From an uncultured Erythrobacter sp. (GTDB lineage Bacteria > Pseudomonadota > Alphaproteobacteria > Sphingomonadales > Sphingomonadaceae): a stretch of DNA of 64,000 nucleotides. Below are positions 8,274-16,630 of the stretch, one piece after another. The stretch covers positions 649,041-713,040 of the forward strand of contig CANMZA010000002.1 in NCBI GenBank assembly GCA_947502305.1, given 5' to 3'. Position numbers and translations under genes: made by a program. The notes under the pieces are model-generated. The model did not search any database, was not told where the DNA came from, and saw only the letters and a program-made list of their open reading frames with translations. Position 1 is the first letter of the stretch; the number at the start of each line of letters is the position of its first letter.

Positions 8274-9280
8274 GCGATTTTCAGGATCATCTTGCCGTCA
8301 TTGGTGCCCGCAAACAGGCGCATGAAACTGTCAAAAGCATGTTCCAGACCTTCATCAATATGTTCATCGGTGGTCAGTTTCCCGGCCGCGGCCCATTCGC
8401 CCATTTTCACCGCACCTTCGCCAAACCGTTCGACATAATCGGCAACCAACAAACCCCGGATTGAGGCGCGCTTGACGATCAATTGCCAGATATTGCGCGC
8501 GCCGCGCGGGTCGGTGTTGTATTCGCTGATGAGGCCGCACAGCCCAACGCGGCCATACAGGTTGAGGTTCATCAGCCCGGCATCCAAAATCGCCCCGCCG
8601 ACATTTTCAAAGATAACATCGACCCCGTCCGGCGCGGCTTCTGCGATGGCAGCGGTGAGCGCAGCCTCATCTTTGCCCTTATAATCAATCGCCGCATCGA
8701 AGCCGTATTTCTCGGTGAGTCTCGCGCATTTCTCTGGTCCGCCAGCAATGCCAACCGCGCGGCAACCGTGGATTTTCGCCAATTGCCCGACCAAGGATCC
8801 AACCGCGCCTGCCGCGCCGGAGACCAGAACGGTGTCGCCCTTTTTGGGTTCGCACACTTCGAGAAAGCCGAAATAGGCTGTCATCCCGACCGCGCCGAAG
8901 ATCGACAGGTAATTGGTCACGCTCGGCACTAGCGAGGCGTCGATCGGCTGTGTGAACCCGCCCACGGCGCTGACCGAATAATCCTCCAAAGCGTTGAGGC
9001 CCATCACCCATTGGCCTTTTTCAAAGCCCTCCGCTCGGCTGTCCTCGACCACGCCAATTGTGCTGGCCCGCATCGCCGCGCCCAGCGGCACTGGCGGCAT
9101 ATAATTTCCGCCTGCATCCATCCAACCGCGCATCGCCGGATCAAGCGAAGCGTAATGATTGCGGATCAGAAATTCACCGTCTGCCAATTGCGGCGTCGGC
9201 TCTGTTATCAACTCAAAATCTTCGCGGACAGGTTCACCATCTGGGCGGCGCTGGAGGAGGAAGCGGCGGTTTTCTGGCAC
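8270..9280 (-). CDS. MDR family NADP-dependent oxidoreductase (PTGR/LTB4DH type)
   Basis: A 336-residue zinc-free medium-chain reductase. The N-terminal GroES-like part contains YASLDPAMRGWMD, and the nucleotide-binding part contains VLVSGAAGAVGSLVGQLAK and VGIAGGPEKC. It resembles leukotriene/prostaglandin reductases that reduce enone double bonds with NADPH. The start is a GTG at 9280 with AGGA six bases upstream. It follows the molybdopterin enzyme by 31 bp. Two further relatives lie in the window (11580-12581 and 26333-27343). Confidence 0.9.
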   Translation of the reverse strand: MPENRRFLLQRRPDGEPVREDFELITEPTPQLADGEFLIRNHYASLDPAMRGWMDAGGNYMPPVPLGAAMRASTIGVVEDSRAEGFEKGQWVMGLNALEDYSVSAVGGFTQPIDASLVPSVTNYLSIFGAVGMTAYFGFLEVCEPKKGDTVLVSGAAGAVGSLVGQLAKIHGCRAVGIAGGPEKCARLTEKYGFDAAIDYKGKDEAALTAAIAEAAPDGVDVIFENVGGAILDAGLMNLNLYGRVGLCGLISEYNTDPRGARNIWQLIVKRASIRGLLVADYVERFGEGAVKMGEWAAAGKLTTDEHIDEGLEHAFDSFMRLFAGTNDGKMILKIA

Positions 9281-9311
9281 GGATATTCCTTTGATATTGG
9301 GATGCAGATGT

Positions 9312-11462
9312 TTAGGCGGCGACGAGTTTTACGGGGATCGCGCTTTGCAGGCTTTGCCCGGTGATCGGATCGAAATCGACTACCTCGCTGGTCAGCCGGT
9401 TGGTCGAAGAACCGCGTTCCCGCACGTCTTCTTTTGACGCATCGGCATCGCCGTAAGCATGCGCCATCGACACGAGCCCGCGCCGCACTTTGTCGCTGCC
9501 CTTGACCACGCCGTGGATGGTCGCATGGGGCGAGGTGATCTCAACGATCCCGCCTTCCTCCAGACCCAGCGCGGCCATGTCTTCGGGGTGAATATAGGCC
9601 GGATTGGTGGTCGTCTTATCTTGCAATTTCTTAAGCGGGTGGCCGATTGAGTTGAACCGCGTTTTGGACCGGCGGCTGATCAATTTGAACTCATACCCCG
9701 CGCGCGTCGGTGCGTTATCGGCATAGCGTAACAATTCGGCCGGCATATCACCGACATTGAGGCCAAAGCGATTGAACTCGCTTTCTTCGACCGCGCCGAC
9801 AACCGGGTGCTTGTCTGGATAGACCACCGCCGCGCCGCCTACCTTGGCGGCATCCTTGCGGACTTGGCTGGGCGGAACGATGCAGCCGGCCGTCATCAGA
9901 TCAAGGAACGTCTCTTTCGATGGCTTTTCATCCATCGGCAACGATCCCCCGGCAAGTTCCATCGTGACGCCCAAATGATGCGCCAGCGTCCAGAACATCT
10001 CATATTCGTCGATGCAATCGCCCGGCGGTGTCGCAATCGCCTCGACATAGCGGGCATAGGCTTCTTCGTGCCACCATTCGGAAAGGTTGGTGATGTCTTC
10101 GCGTTCAAGACATTGTGACGGGGCGAGCACCACATCGGCCCGCTTTGCACTCGCGCTCATCCACGGATCGATTTGCACAAACAGATCGAGATCATCCAAG
10201 GCGCGCGTCATTTTCGCCTGATCTGGGAAGCCAACGACCGGGTTGCCGCCAACCGAAATCAGCACGCGAACCTGACCGTCACCGGGCGTCAGAATTTCAT
10301 CGGCCAGCACATTGCACGGCATTTCAAAACCCAGCTGACCCAGCCCTCGAAAGCGTGATTTCGCCATCCCTTCTGCGCCAAACATCGGCACATACGGCCC
10401 AACTTGGGCGCGGCGCGGGCCGTTGATATTGGTGAATACGCCGGGGATCGCGGCTTTCTCGCCTTCTTGTTTAAACCGACCAAGAATGGTGTTGAGGCTG
10501 ACGACGAGATATTCGGTGAGCGTGCCATTGCCGGCCATTTCGGGGCCGGTTCCGGTGACGGCGCACCCTTTCGCTCCGCCTGCAAACATGCGCGCCGCCG
10601 CTACCAATTGGTCGGTTTCGACGCCTGCGCGCGCAGCTGCCACTTCTGGCGGGAAGGCTTCGACGGCTGCGGCCAATTCTTCAAACCCGTCAACATTGGC
10701 GGCGACAAAATTGCGATCATACAATTCTTCTTTGATGATCACATTCAGCATCCCGGCCAGCAAAGCGGGGTCTTCGCCCGGTTTTACTGGCAAAAATATA
10801 TCCGCCAGCCGCGCCACGTCGCTTTCGCGCGGATCGGCGACAATCACTTTCATCCCGCGTGCCTGCGCATCGCGAATGCGGCGCGACGGGCTGAAAGGCG
10901 GCACCCCGCCGGGCGGCGAGTAATGCGAAACAATCGGGTTGTTACCGATTAACAGGGACACATCGCTTTCTGAAAACGTGTTCATCCCGCCCATCCATTT
11001 GCCATAACGCGCCGTGGTGAAAACCTTGGCGGGCTGATCCAGCGTAACGGATGTGTAGAAATTGCGCGTGCCGATGGCCTGCGCAAAGCTGAGCGAGGCA
11101 GCCATTGCGGCGCTGTTTTGGTAGCCGCCTGAGCCCATGAACACCGCGACCGAATTTGGCCCATATTCCGCAATCACGCGGCGGATTTTCGCTGCGACAT
11201 GTTCCAACGCTTGCGGCATCGCGGTTTCTTGATGCGCGCCGCCTTCGTCACGCACCAGACTGTGACGCAAACGGTGCGCCGCATTGTGCGAATCAGGCAG
11301 CTCGCGCCCTTTTAGGCAGGTGTAGCCGCCAAATGCCGGATCATCCTTATCCCCGCGCACTTCCAACACTTTGCGGCCATTCGGGCCGACTTCAACATCA
11401 ACCTCCATCGCGCAATTGGCATGGCAAAAACGGCAGAACGTCTTGTGTGTCTCTACACCCAT
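9312..11462 (-). CDS. molybdopterin oxidoreductase with 4Fe-4S cluster (DMSO-reductase superfamily)
   Basis: A 716-residue protein, the first gene of the operon. Cys10, Cys13, Cys17 (CRFCHANC) and Cys49 form the N-terminal 4Fe-4S site. Later blocks include LLIGNNPIVSHYSPPGG, KVIVADPRESDVARLADIFL and a C-terminal molydopterin-binding domain with NPAYIHPEDMAALG. No Tat signal is present, so it is cytoplasmic. Where related enzymes carry the Mo-ligating Cys, Sec or Ser the sequence reads TLDQPAKV, so no standard side-chain ligand is obvious. The start ATG 11462 has AAGGAGA six bases upstream. mobA, needed for the bis-MGD cofactor, lies 1.1 kb away. Substrate unknown; hydroxylation or dehydrogenation of the pathway substrate is possible. 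Confidence 0.88.
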   Translation of the reverse strand: MGVETHKTFCRFCHANCAMEVDVEVGPNGRKVLEVRGDKDDPAFGGYTCLKGRELPDSHNAAHRLRHSLVRDEGGAHQETAMPQALEHVAAKIRRVIAEYGPNSVAVFMGSGGYQNSAAMAASLSFAQAIGTRNFYTSVTLDQPAKVFTTARYGKWMGGMNTFSESDVSLLIGNNPIVSHYSPPGGVPPFSPSRRIRDAQARGMKVIVADPRESDVARLADIFLPVKPGEDPALLAGMLNVIIKEELYDRNFVAANVDGFEELAAAVEAFPPEVAAARAGVETDQLVAAARMFAGGAKGCAVTGTGPEMAGNGTLTEYLVVSLNTILGRFKQEGEKAAIPGVFTNINGPRRAQVGPYVPMFGAEGMAKSRFRGLGQLGFEMPCNVLADEILTPGDGQVRVLISVGGNPVVGFPDQAKMTRALDDLDLFVQIDPWMSASAKRADVVLAPSQCLEREDITNLSEWWHEEAYARYVEAIATPPGDCIDEYEMFWTLAHHLGVTMELAGGSLPMDEKPSKETFLDLMTAGCIVPPSQVRKDAAKVGGAAVVYPDKHPVVGAVEESEFNRFGLNVGDMPAELLRYADNAPTRAGYEFKLISRRSKTRFNSIGHPLKKLQDKTTTNPAYIHPEDMAALGLEEGGIVEITSPHATIHGVVKGSDKVRRGLVSMAHAYGDADASKEDVRERGSSTNRLTSEVVDFDPITGQSLQSAIPVKLVAA

Positions 11463-11579
11463 CACATGTCTCCTTAGTCTGCACGATACCAAAGCGTGCG
11501 CGCGGGGCGACTGACACTTTTGGCCGTGGAGGCCGCGCGGCTCGGCCCCCATTAGGGGTTTTGAAAAAGGAGATTTTCG

Positions 11580-12581
11580 ATGCCCACGACTTCACGCCAA
11601 TGGCTACTCAACGGACACCCGCGCGGCCGCGGCATCGCGCCTGACGATTTCAAACTGGTCGAAACGCAGTTGCCGGATGCGGGTCCGGGCGAAATGGTGC
11701 TGGCGACGCGGTATTTGGGTTTTGACCCGGCGCAAAAAGGGTGGATGGAAAACATCGCCGATTATGTCGCACCGATGGCGATTGGCGATATTATGCGCGG
11801 CAGCGGCATTTGCGAAGTTGTAGAGAGCAATGGCGGCAAATTTGCCGTCGGTGATTTTGTGTTCGGGACAACCGGATGGACCGAATATCTCGTCCATGAT
11901 GGCGAAGGGCTGACACGGGCAGAAACCGCCTTGTCGCCGACCGCTGTCTTGTCGGTTCTGGGGACCACGGGGCTGACGGCCTATTGCGGATTGTTCAAAA
12001 TCGGCAAGCCGGTGGCGGGCGATACCGTGCTGGTATCCGGCGCAGCGGGCGCGACCGGCAGCATTGTCGGGCAACTTGCCAAAATCGCCGGTTGCCGAGC
12101 GGTTGGCATCGCAGGCGGGCCAGAGAAATGCGAATGGTTGGTGAAAGAAGCCGGATATGATGCCGCGATTGACTACAAAGCGGGCGACGTAAAAGCGCAG
12201 ATCAAAGAACATTGCCCGCGCGGCGTTGATGTTATTTACGACAATGTTGGCGGGACCATCCTTGACGATATGCTGGCCGGGATTGCCACGGGCGCGCGGG
12301 TTGTGATTTGCGGCGGGATTTCGCGCTACGAATCGGGCGGCCTGCCAACGGGGCCGGGCAATTATTTCAATCTGATCTTCCGCCGCGCCAGTATGGAAGG
12401 CTTCATTGTCCTTGATTGGGCCAGTGAATTCGGCGCAATTCGCAAGCGGCTGGAGGGCTTCGTTGCCGATGGCAGCCTGAAATATCAGGAAGATATTCAG
12501 CACGGATTTGAAAACGCGCCAGAGACGTTGCAGCGCCTGTTTGCGGGTAAGAACCGCGGCAAACAAATGCTCAAACTTTAA
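11580..12581 (+). CDS. MDR family NADP-dependent oxidoreductase (PTGR/LTB4DH type)
   Basis: A 333-residue double-bond-reductase-type MDR protein. It has TRYLGFDPAQKGWMEN near the N terminus and VLVSGAAGATGSIVGQLAK plus AVGIAGGPEKCEW in the NADPH domain; these blocks closely match the MDR gene at 8270-9280. It is transcribed away from the molybdopterin enzyme, with a shared 117-bp promoter gap. AAAGGAGA precedes the ATG. The last 4 bp overlap the stop of convergent mobA. It may reduce an alpha,beta-unsaturated ketone or acyl-CoA intermediate. Confidence 0.9.
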   Translation: MPTTSRQWLLNGHPRGRGIAPDDFKLVETQLPDAGPGEMVLATRYLGFDPAQKGWMENIADYVAPMAIGDIMRGSGICEVVESNGGKFAVGDFVFGTTGWTEYLVHDGEGLTRAETALSPTAVLSVLGTTGLTAYCGLFKIGKPVAGDTVLVSGAAGATGSIVGQLAKIAGCRAVGIAGGPEKCEWLVKEAGYDAAIDYKAGDVKAQIKEHCPRGVDVIYDNVGGTILDDMLAGIATGARVVICGGISRYESGGLPTGPGNYFNLIFRRASMEGFIVLDWASEFGAIRKRLEGFVADGSLKYQEDIQHGFENAPETLQRLFAGKNRGKQMLKL

Positions 12582-13111
12582 GGGGTTTGGTTTCCGAGAT
12601 CACCGGGTTCGTTCACATTCATAAGCGGCGGGTCGAATGCGATCCGCCGCGCATCGACCTTTTCAGCAAAGCCATAAAGCGCGCGGCCGCCGCTGCTTAA
12701 ATACTCGCTGAGATCAGGTGCGAGACTGGCGGGCCACTGGCCAATGACCGGCTGGCTTTGAACGATGGCCGCGCCTTTGCCGCCGCCTGCTGACAGGATT
12801 TGCGCCAAATCAAGCGGCAGATTGGGCGCATCAACCCCGGCGCTCAGCACGTGGCTGAACCCCGTTTCGGCGGCGTGATGCAAAGCGGCGTTTAACCCGC
12901 CGAGCGGCCCTAAATCGCCATGCGGCCGGTCTGGGATACAGTCGAACCCATCTTCTTCGCGCCCGCAAATTACGACGCCGCTGCATTGCTGATCCAGCGC
13001 GGCGGCGACATGATTGATCAATCGGCGCCCTTTAAACAGCGCATGCGCTTTGTCGCTGCCGAACCGGCGCGCTTTGCCCCCGGCGAGGATCGCGCCAAGA
13101 ATGCTAGTCAA
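12578..13111 (-). CDS. mobA: molybdenum cofactor guanylyltransferase
   Basis: A protein of about 177 residues. LAGGKARRFGSDKAHALFKG is the GTP-binding signature of MobA, and DGDLGPLGGLNAAL-like spacing (HGDLGPLGGL) plus SAGVDAPNL match its later motifs. MobA transfers GMP to molybdopterin to give the MGD form used by DMSO-reductase-type enzymes. The start is uncertain: a TTG at 13111 gives the normal short MobA N terminus (TSILGAILAGG) and overlaps the upstream stop, while ATGs at 13162/13159 would overlap the ABM gene by over 50 bp. Its place next to the molybdopterin enzyme suggests dedicated cofactor supply (inference). Confidence 0.87.
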   Translation of the reverse strand: MTSILGAILAGGKARRFGSDKAHALFKGRRLINHVAAALDQQCSGVVICGREEDGFDCIPDRPHGDLGPLGGLNAALHHAAETGFSHVLSAGVDAPNLPLDLAQILSAGGGKGAAIVQSQPVIGQWPASLAPDLSEYLSSGGRALYGFAEKVDARRIAFDPPLMNVNEPGDLGNQTP

Positions 13112-13445
13112 AAGCCTCTGTCGCGTTTCCTTCGGCGTTGTAGACCGGGCCTTCTGCATCAACGCGGTATTTCTTGCTGGCCGCCGCCGTTAGGCCGAAT
13201 GTGCCAACATGATCGCGCATTCCGGCATAGGCGGCATTGGCGAAATGATGCGCCAGCGCTTCCTCGCTTTCCCATTCCTCAAACACATTGACGCGGGCAG
13301 GATTATTGCCATCCGCGCTCCATTCATAATGGTTGCACCCATCCTGAGCGAGCGCAGCGTCAATATGCGGCTTTGCACTGGTCAGCGCCTCTGCCCGCTT
13401 TGCTGGATCAAGGTCAATTTGCGCGGCGATTACAATTTTGGCCAT
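13104..13445 (-). CDS. antibiotic biosynthesis monooxygenase (ABM) domain protein
   Basis: A 113-residue ferredoxin-like dimeric alpha/beta-barrel protein of the ABM/quinol-monooxygenase group. It begins AKIVIAAQIDLDPAKR, then shows GCNHYEWSAD and VNVFEEWESEEALAHHF, the usual pattern of strand, EEW and helix. Some relatives oxidise quinols without cofactor, while many have no known activity. It is translationally coupled to the SnoaL-like gene before it (TGATG overlap) and to mobA after it. Confidence 0.8.
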   Translation of the reverse strand: MAKIVIAAQIDLDPAKRAEALTSAKPHIDAALAQDGCNHYEWSADGNNPARVNVFEEWESEEALAHHFANAAYAGMRDHVGTFGLTAAASKKYRVDAEGPVYNAEGNATEAFD

Positions 13446-13864
13446 CAGGCTTTCTCCTCAATCGGGTTGTATTCGGCGATGATTTGAAAGGCGCGGCGGG
13501 TGTAAACCCATGCGCCATCGCGTTTTTCCAGTTCATCGGTGTAAAGCCCGCCCAGCATCCGGGTGGTGCCGTCTTTGGCTTTCAACACTTCCTGCGTTTG
13601 GACGCGCGATGTCGCGGTGTTGCCAGTGACTTCGATTGCGGCGGGGACGCAGCTGAAACTGACCGCGTCAAAATTGGCCATCGCGCCAAGCCATACCTCA
13701 ACGATCGCCTCGCGCCCTTTTAATTGCATGCCCATGAAATCCCAATCGGCGTCATCCGCCCAGACCGACCCCCATGTTTCGGCATCAAAACGCACGACGC
13801 CGTCGCCATACACTTCGTGCAATTCGCGAATGGCAAGCCGGTCTTCGATTGGTCCGCTAAACAT
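13445..13864 (-). CDS. SnoaL/NTF2-like protein
   Basis: A 139-residue NTF2-fold protein. The opening IEDRLAIRELHEVYGDGVVRFD and the mid-segment DADWDFMGMQLKGREAIVEVW are typical of SnoaL-like polyketide-cyclase/steroid-isomerase relatives. This fold includes ketosteroid isomerases and bile-acid dehydratases, so an isomerase or dehydratase role is plausible but not shown. It is the first gene of a three-gene unit with the ABM protein and mobA. The upstream gap to the divergent SDR holds a GGTCTAG/CTAGACC inverted repeat. Confidence 0.8.
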   Translation of the reverse strand: MFSGPIEDRLAIRELHEVYGDGVVRFDAETWGSVWADDADWDFMGMQLKGREAIVEVWLGAMANFDAVSFSCVPAAIEVTGNTATSRVQTQEVLKAKDGTTRMLGGLYTDELEKRDGAWVYTRRAFQIIAEYNPIEEKA

Positions 13865-13986
13865 GATGCGTGCTCTCCTGAATCAGTTTTCGCCGGTTTG
13901 TATTTCGGCATTTTCAGCCTTGCGTATCGGGGCACTGGCCGCGCCCGGCAATGAACACTTTTGGGAAGGGCGCGCGCTGGCTGGAC

Positions 13987-14021
13987 GGTCTAGAACACCC
14001 GCAATCACGCAATACTAGACC
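13987..14021. promoter_or_regulatory. inverted repeat in divergent promoter gap
   Basis: GGTCTAG (13987-13993) and CTAGACC (14015-14021) are perfect 7-bp inverted arms 21 bp apart, in the 216-bp gap between the divergent SnoaL-like gene and the SDR gene. The layout fits a dimeric repressor operator. No regulator gene is nearby. Confidence 0.35.
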
Positions 14022-14080
14022 AGCACGAATAGGGCGGCTTTTCGTCTTAAACACGTCACCAAAGCAAGAGGAGAGCACTC

Positions 14081-14908
14081 ATGGGTCAACTCGCAGGCAA
14101 GACCGCCGTCATTCTAGGCGCAGCAAGCGCGGGCAATATCGGGCAAGTCATCGCCAGGCTCTTCGCCAGCGAAGGCGCAAAGGTGATGGTTGCAGGCCGA
14201 AAAGAAGAACCGTTGGCCGCGATCGCAGAAGAGATTGGCGGAGCCTATGCCCTATGCGACATCACCGATCACGCTCAGGTTCATGCCTTGGCCGACAAGG
14301 CGAAGGCTGAGTTTGGCCGCGTCGATGCTGCGATCAATTGCACCGGTTGGGGGCTGCTTTCAAACCTGCTGGAGACCACTCAGGAGGATCTTGACGCGAT
14401 TACCGATCTGCAATTCAAAGGGGTGCATCATTTCCTGCAAGCCTTTGTGAAAGTGATGAGTGAGCAGGCACCGACCGGCGGCTCGCTTATCTCGCTATCC
14501 TCTGCCACGACCAAGGCTCTGATCAACAATCACGCCGCCTATATCGGCACCAAACGCGCCGGAGAGGCGATGATCGAATGCGTCGCAAACGATTTCGGTC
14601 ATCTCGGCATCCGCGCCAATTCTGTCTCTCCTGCCTTCACCGAAAGCCCGATGACAGAGGGGGCATTTGCCACGCCGGGCCTCGTCGATGCGTTCTTGCC
14701 GCGCTATCCGCTGGGGCGGCTCAACACGTCGGACGATGTCGCCCATGCTTGCCTATGGCTTAGCGGCGATCACGCTTTTGTGACCGGGCAGAACATCCAG
14801 CCCAATGGCGGCGTCATCATCCGCGGCAACCCGCAAGCCAAAGACATCGAAGCTGCCGTCGGCGCGGCAATGGCAGCAGCGGCGGCCAATGCTGGTGAGG
14901 GCGCTTAA
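14081..14908 (+). CDS. SDR family oxidoreductase
   Basis: A 275-residue SDR with Tyr154 and Lys158 (YIGTK) and Ser140/141. The nucleotide-binding turn is unusual: ILGAASAGNIGQVIA lacks the plain TGxxxGxG spacing and resembles the enoyl-reductase-like (divergent) pattern. The NNAG motif reads NCTGWG. A roughly 30-residue Ala-rich extension follows the usual end. AAGAGGAGAG precedes the ATG. It stands alone on the plus strand and is divergent from the SnoaL/ABM/mobA unit. Substrate unknown. Confidence 0.87.
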   Translation: MGQLAGKTAVILGAASAGNIGQVIARLFASEGAKVMVAGRKEEPLAAIAEEIGGAYALCDITDHAQVHALADKAKAEFGRVDAAINCTGWGLLSNLLETTQEDLDAITDLQFKGVHHFLQAFVKVMSEQAPTGGSLISLSSATTKALINNHAAYIGTKRAGEAMIECVANDFGHLGIRANSVSPAFTESPMTEGAFATPGLVDAFLPRYPLGRLNTSDDVAHACLWLSGDHAFVTGQNIQPNGGVIIRGNPQAKDIEAAVGAAMAAAAANAGEGA

Positions 14909-14958
14909 GGGGCCGCGCGTTCAATCGGGAATACGTGGTCTTTTGCCAGCACAGGGGT

Positions 14959-14973
14959 TTTGACTAAGTCAAA
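14959..14973. promoter_or_regulatory. TTTGAC-taa-GTCAAA palindrome
   Basis: Perfect 6-bp arms (14959-14964 and 14968-14973) around a 3-bp centre, 43 bp upstream of the small protein gene at 15016. Possible operator; TTGAC could equally be a -35 element. Confidence 0.3.
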
Positions 14974-15015
14974 GAGGCGTCCGGTTAAGCACTATCAGTT
15001 ACGTCTTCTTCCATC

Positions 15016-15375
15016 ATGTTCACTGTCACGCCTCTCCCTGCCAAGCGCCGCGTGCATGTCGAGTTCTTCGGCAATTACGACCATGATCCTGACGCATTCC
15101 ACGCCGCGTTGAAGCATGCGGTGGCAGAAGTGCAGGCGAAGGACCGAGCGTTTGATATCCTCTGCGACTTCACCCGCGCCTCCGTTATGCCGCAGGACCA
15201 TGCCGCATCCGGCGAAGCGGCGATTGCTTGGTGCAGTGCCAATGGACTTCGTAAATCCGCCAATGTCATCGCCTCTGTTACTCAACGGATGCAGGTCCGA
15301 CGGGTCGCGGCGGGCAATCCCAGCATGGGCTTCTTCGCCGACACTGCCGAAGCCGAAGAATGGCTTGCGGCGTAA
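15016..15375 (+). CDS. conserved small protein, SpoIIAA/STAS-like (copy 1)
   Basis: A 119-residue cytoplasmic alpha/beta protein of unrecognised function. The block ASVMPQDHAASGEAAIAWC, followed by VTQRMQVRRVA and GFFADTAEAEEWL, matches position by position the convergent gene at 15415-15792 (VMPQDRAQ..., ATQRMQMHRLT, GFFETRSAAQDWL), so the two are paralogues. The ending (GFF.t..eAe.WL) resembles STAS/SpoIIAA-like proteins, in which a final Trp-Leu closes the domain; that family call is tentative. No Shine-Dalgarno is clear ahead of the ATG. Confidence 0.7.
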   Translation: MFTVTPLPAKRRVHVEFFGNYDHDPDAFHAALKHAVAEVQAKDRAFDILCDFTRASVMPQDHAASGEAAIAWCSANGLRKSANVIASVTQRMQVRRVAAGNPSMGFFADTAEAEEWLAA

Positions 15376-15414
15376 AGGGCGCACATCGCAGGCAGAGCGC
15401 CGGGATAGCGCCCC

Positions 15415-15792
15415 TCATTCCTCGCTATTCAACCAATCCTGCGCTGCGCTGCGTGTTTCGAAGAAGCCGATTCTGTCATTGCGCTTCGTCAGCCGGTGCA
15501 TTTGCATACGCTGCGTGGCGGAGTTCATCACACCGGCGGCGCGGCGCAGGTTATTGGCCAGACACCATTCGAATATCCTCGCGGTGTTCTGCGCGCGGTC
15601 TTGCGGCATGACGGGGGTATCGGCGTAATCGGCCAGCAAATCCCACATCCCGCCCAGCACCCCTGGTGCATTGCGGATTGTCTGCGCCGCATCGGTAAAC
15701 TCGGCAAGAAACGCGGCGGGATCCTGATCCATATGCCCGCTGAACACCAGCGTCAGGCGGCTGAGACGCCGGTCTAATGTGATCGAATACAT
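15415..15792 (-). CDS. conserved small protein, SpoIIAA/STAS-like (copy 2)
   Basis: A 125-residue protein, paralogue of the convergent gene 40 bp away. Shared features are a beta-rich N-terminal third (LTLVFSGHMDQDPAAF against VHVEFFGNYDHDPDAF), PVMPQDRA, FEWCLANNLRRAAGV, SATQRMQMHR and GFFETRSAAQDWLN. The tail-to-tail arrangement suggests an inverted duplication. No signal peptide or membrane segment is present. Function unknown; a STAS-like binding role is only a fold guess. Confidence 0.7.
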   Translation of the reverse strand: MYSITLDRRLSRLTLVFSGHMDQDPAAFLAEFTDAAQTIRNAPGVLGGMWDLLADYADTPVMPQDRAQNTARIFEWCLANNLRRAAGVMNSATQRMQMHRLTKRNDRIGFFETRSAAQDWLNSEE

Positions 15793-15841
15793 ACGCCCGT
15801 TTCAGCCCTTTCCCTCTGCCGCATCAGTATCGCGCGCTGTG

Positions 15842-16630
15842 TCAAAACTGCGCCGTTCCGCCGTCCACGCTCAGATTGGCCCCGGTGATCCCGGCGCCCT
15901 CTTTGCTGGCGAGCAATAGCGCCATCGCCGCGATTTCCTCCACGGTGTTGGGGCGCTTGATCGCGGCTTCTGATGCGAACATCGTGATCATATCGTCAAA
16001 CTCCATTCCCATCGCCTTAGCGGTTTCTGGACCGTTATTCTTAATGATATCAGTGACAACCAATCCGGGACAGATCGTATTGACGGTCACGCCTGCCTCA
16101 CCCACTTCGCGGGCTAGGCTCTTGGTCAAACCGTTCACGGCGTGTTTTGCGGCGGTGTATGCGGTGAAGACCGGCTTGCCGTGTTTCCCTTCCATCGACG
16201 ACATGTTGATGATCCGCCCATCGCCTTTCTTGATCATCGGCGGCAAGGCCCGGCGGCACGCCCAGAATGTCGAATAGACGTTCCATTTCATCGCCTCGTC
16301 AAACGCCTCATCCGACAGGTTCACCAGCGGTTGCAGATCGCCCGCGCCGCCCGCATTGTTGACGAGGATGTCGAGTGTGCCGAAGGTGTCTACGACTTGG
16401 TCGATGAAGCCTTCGACATCGCCTTGCTGCATCACATCGCCAGCGACGAACACGACGCGGTCTTTGCTGCCGCGGCCAACGCGCAATTCCTCCACCACGC
16501 GTGCGCCTTTTTCGGCGTTGCGCGCAAACAGGGCGACTTTCGCGCCCTCCGCCAGAAACGCTTCCGCGATCCCGCGTCCCAATCCCGCTGTTCCGCCAGT
16601 GATCGCTGCGACTTTACCTTCGAGTTTCAT
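15842..16630 (-). CDS. SDR family oxidoreductase (glucose/3-oxoacyl dehydrogenase-like)
   Basis: A 262-residue classical SDR: TGGTAGLG (11-18), NNAGGAG (91-97), Ser144/145, Tyr158 and Lys162 (YTAAK), PG after strand six, and DGG near the C terminus. Arg37 and Asn38 at the end of the second strand hint at NADP preference. The ATG at 16630 follows GGAGAAATGTC; a longer frame adds eight unsupported residues. It is divergent from the KstD-like flavoprotein across a 313-bp gap with an inverted repeat, so the two may be co-regulated. Confidence 0.9.
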   Translation of the reverse strand: MKLEGKVAAITGGTAGLGRGIAEAFLAEGAKVALFARNAEKGARVVEELRVGRGSKDRVVFVAGDVMQQGDVEGFIDQVVDTFGTLDILVNNAGGAGDLQPLVNLSDEAFDEAMKWNVYSTFWACRRALPPMIKKGDGRIINMSSMEGKHGKPVFTAYTAAKHAVNGLTKSLAREVGEAGVTVNTICPGLVVTDIIKNNGPETAKAMGMEFDDMITMFASEAAIKRPNTVEEIAAMALLLASKEGAGITGANLSVDGGTAQF

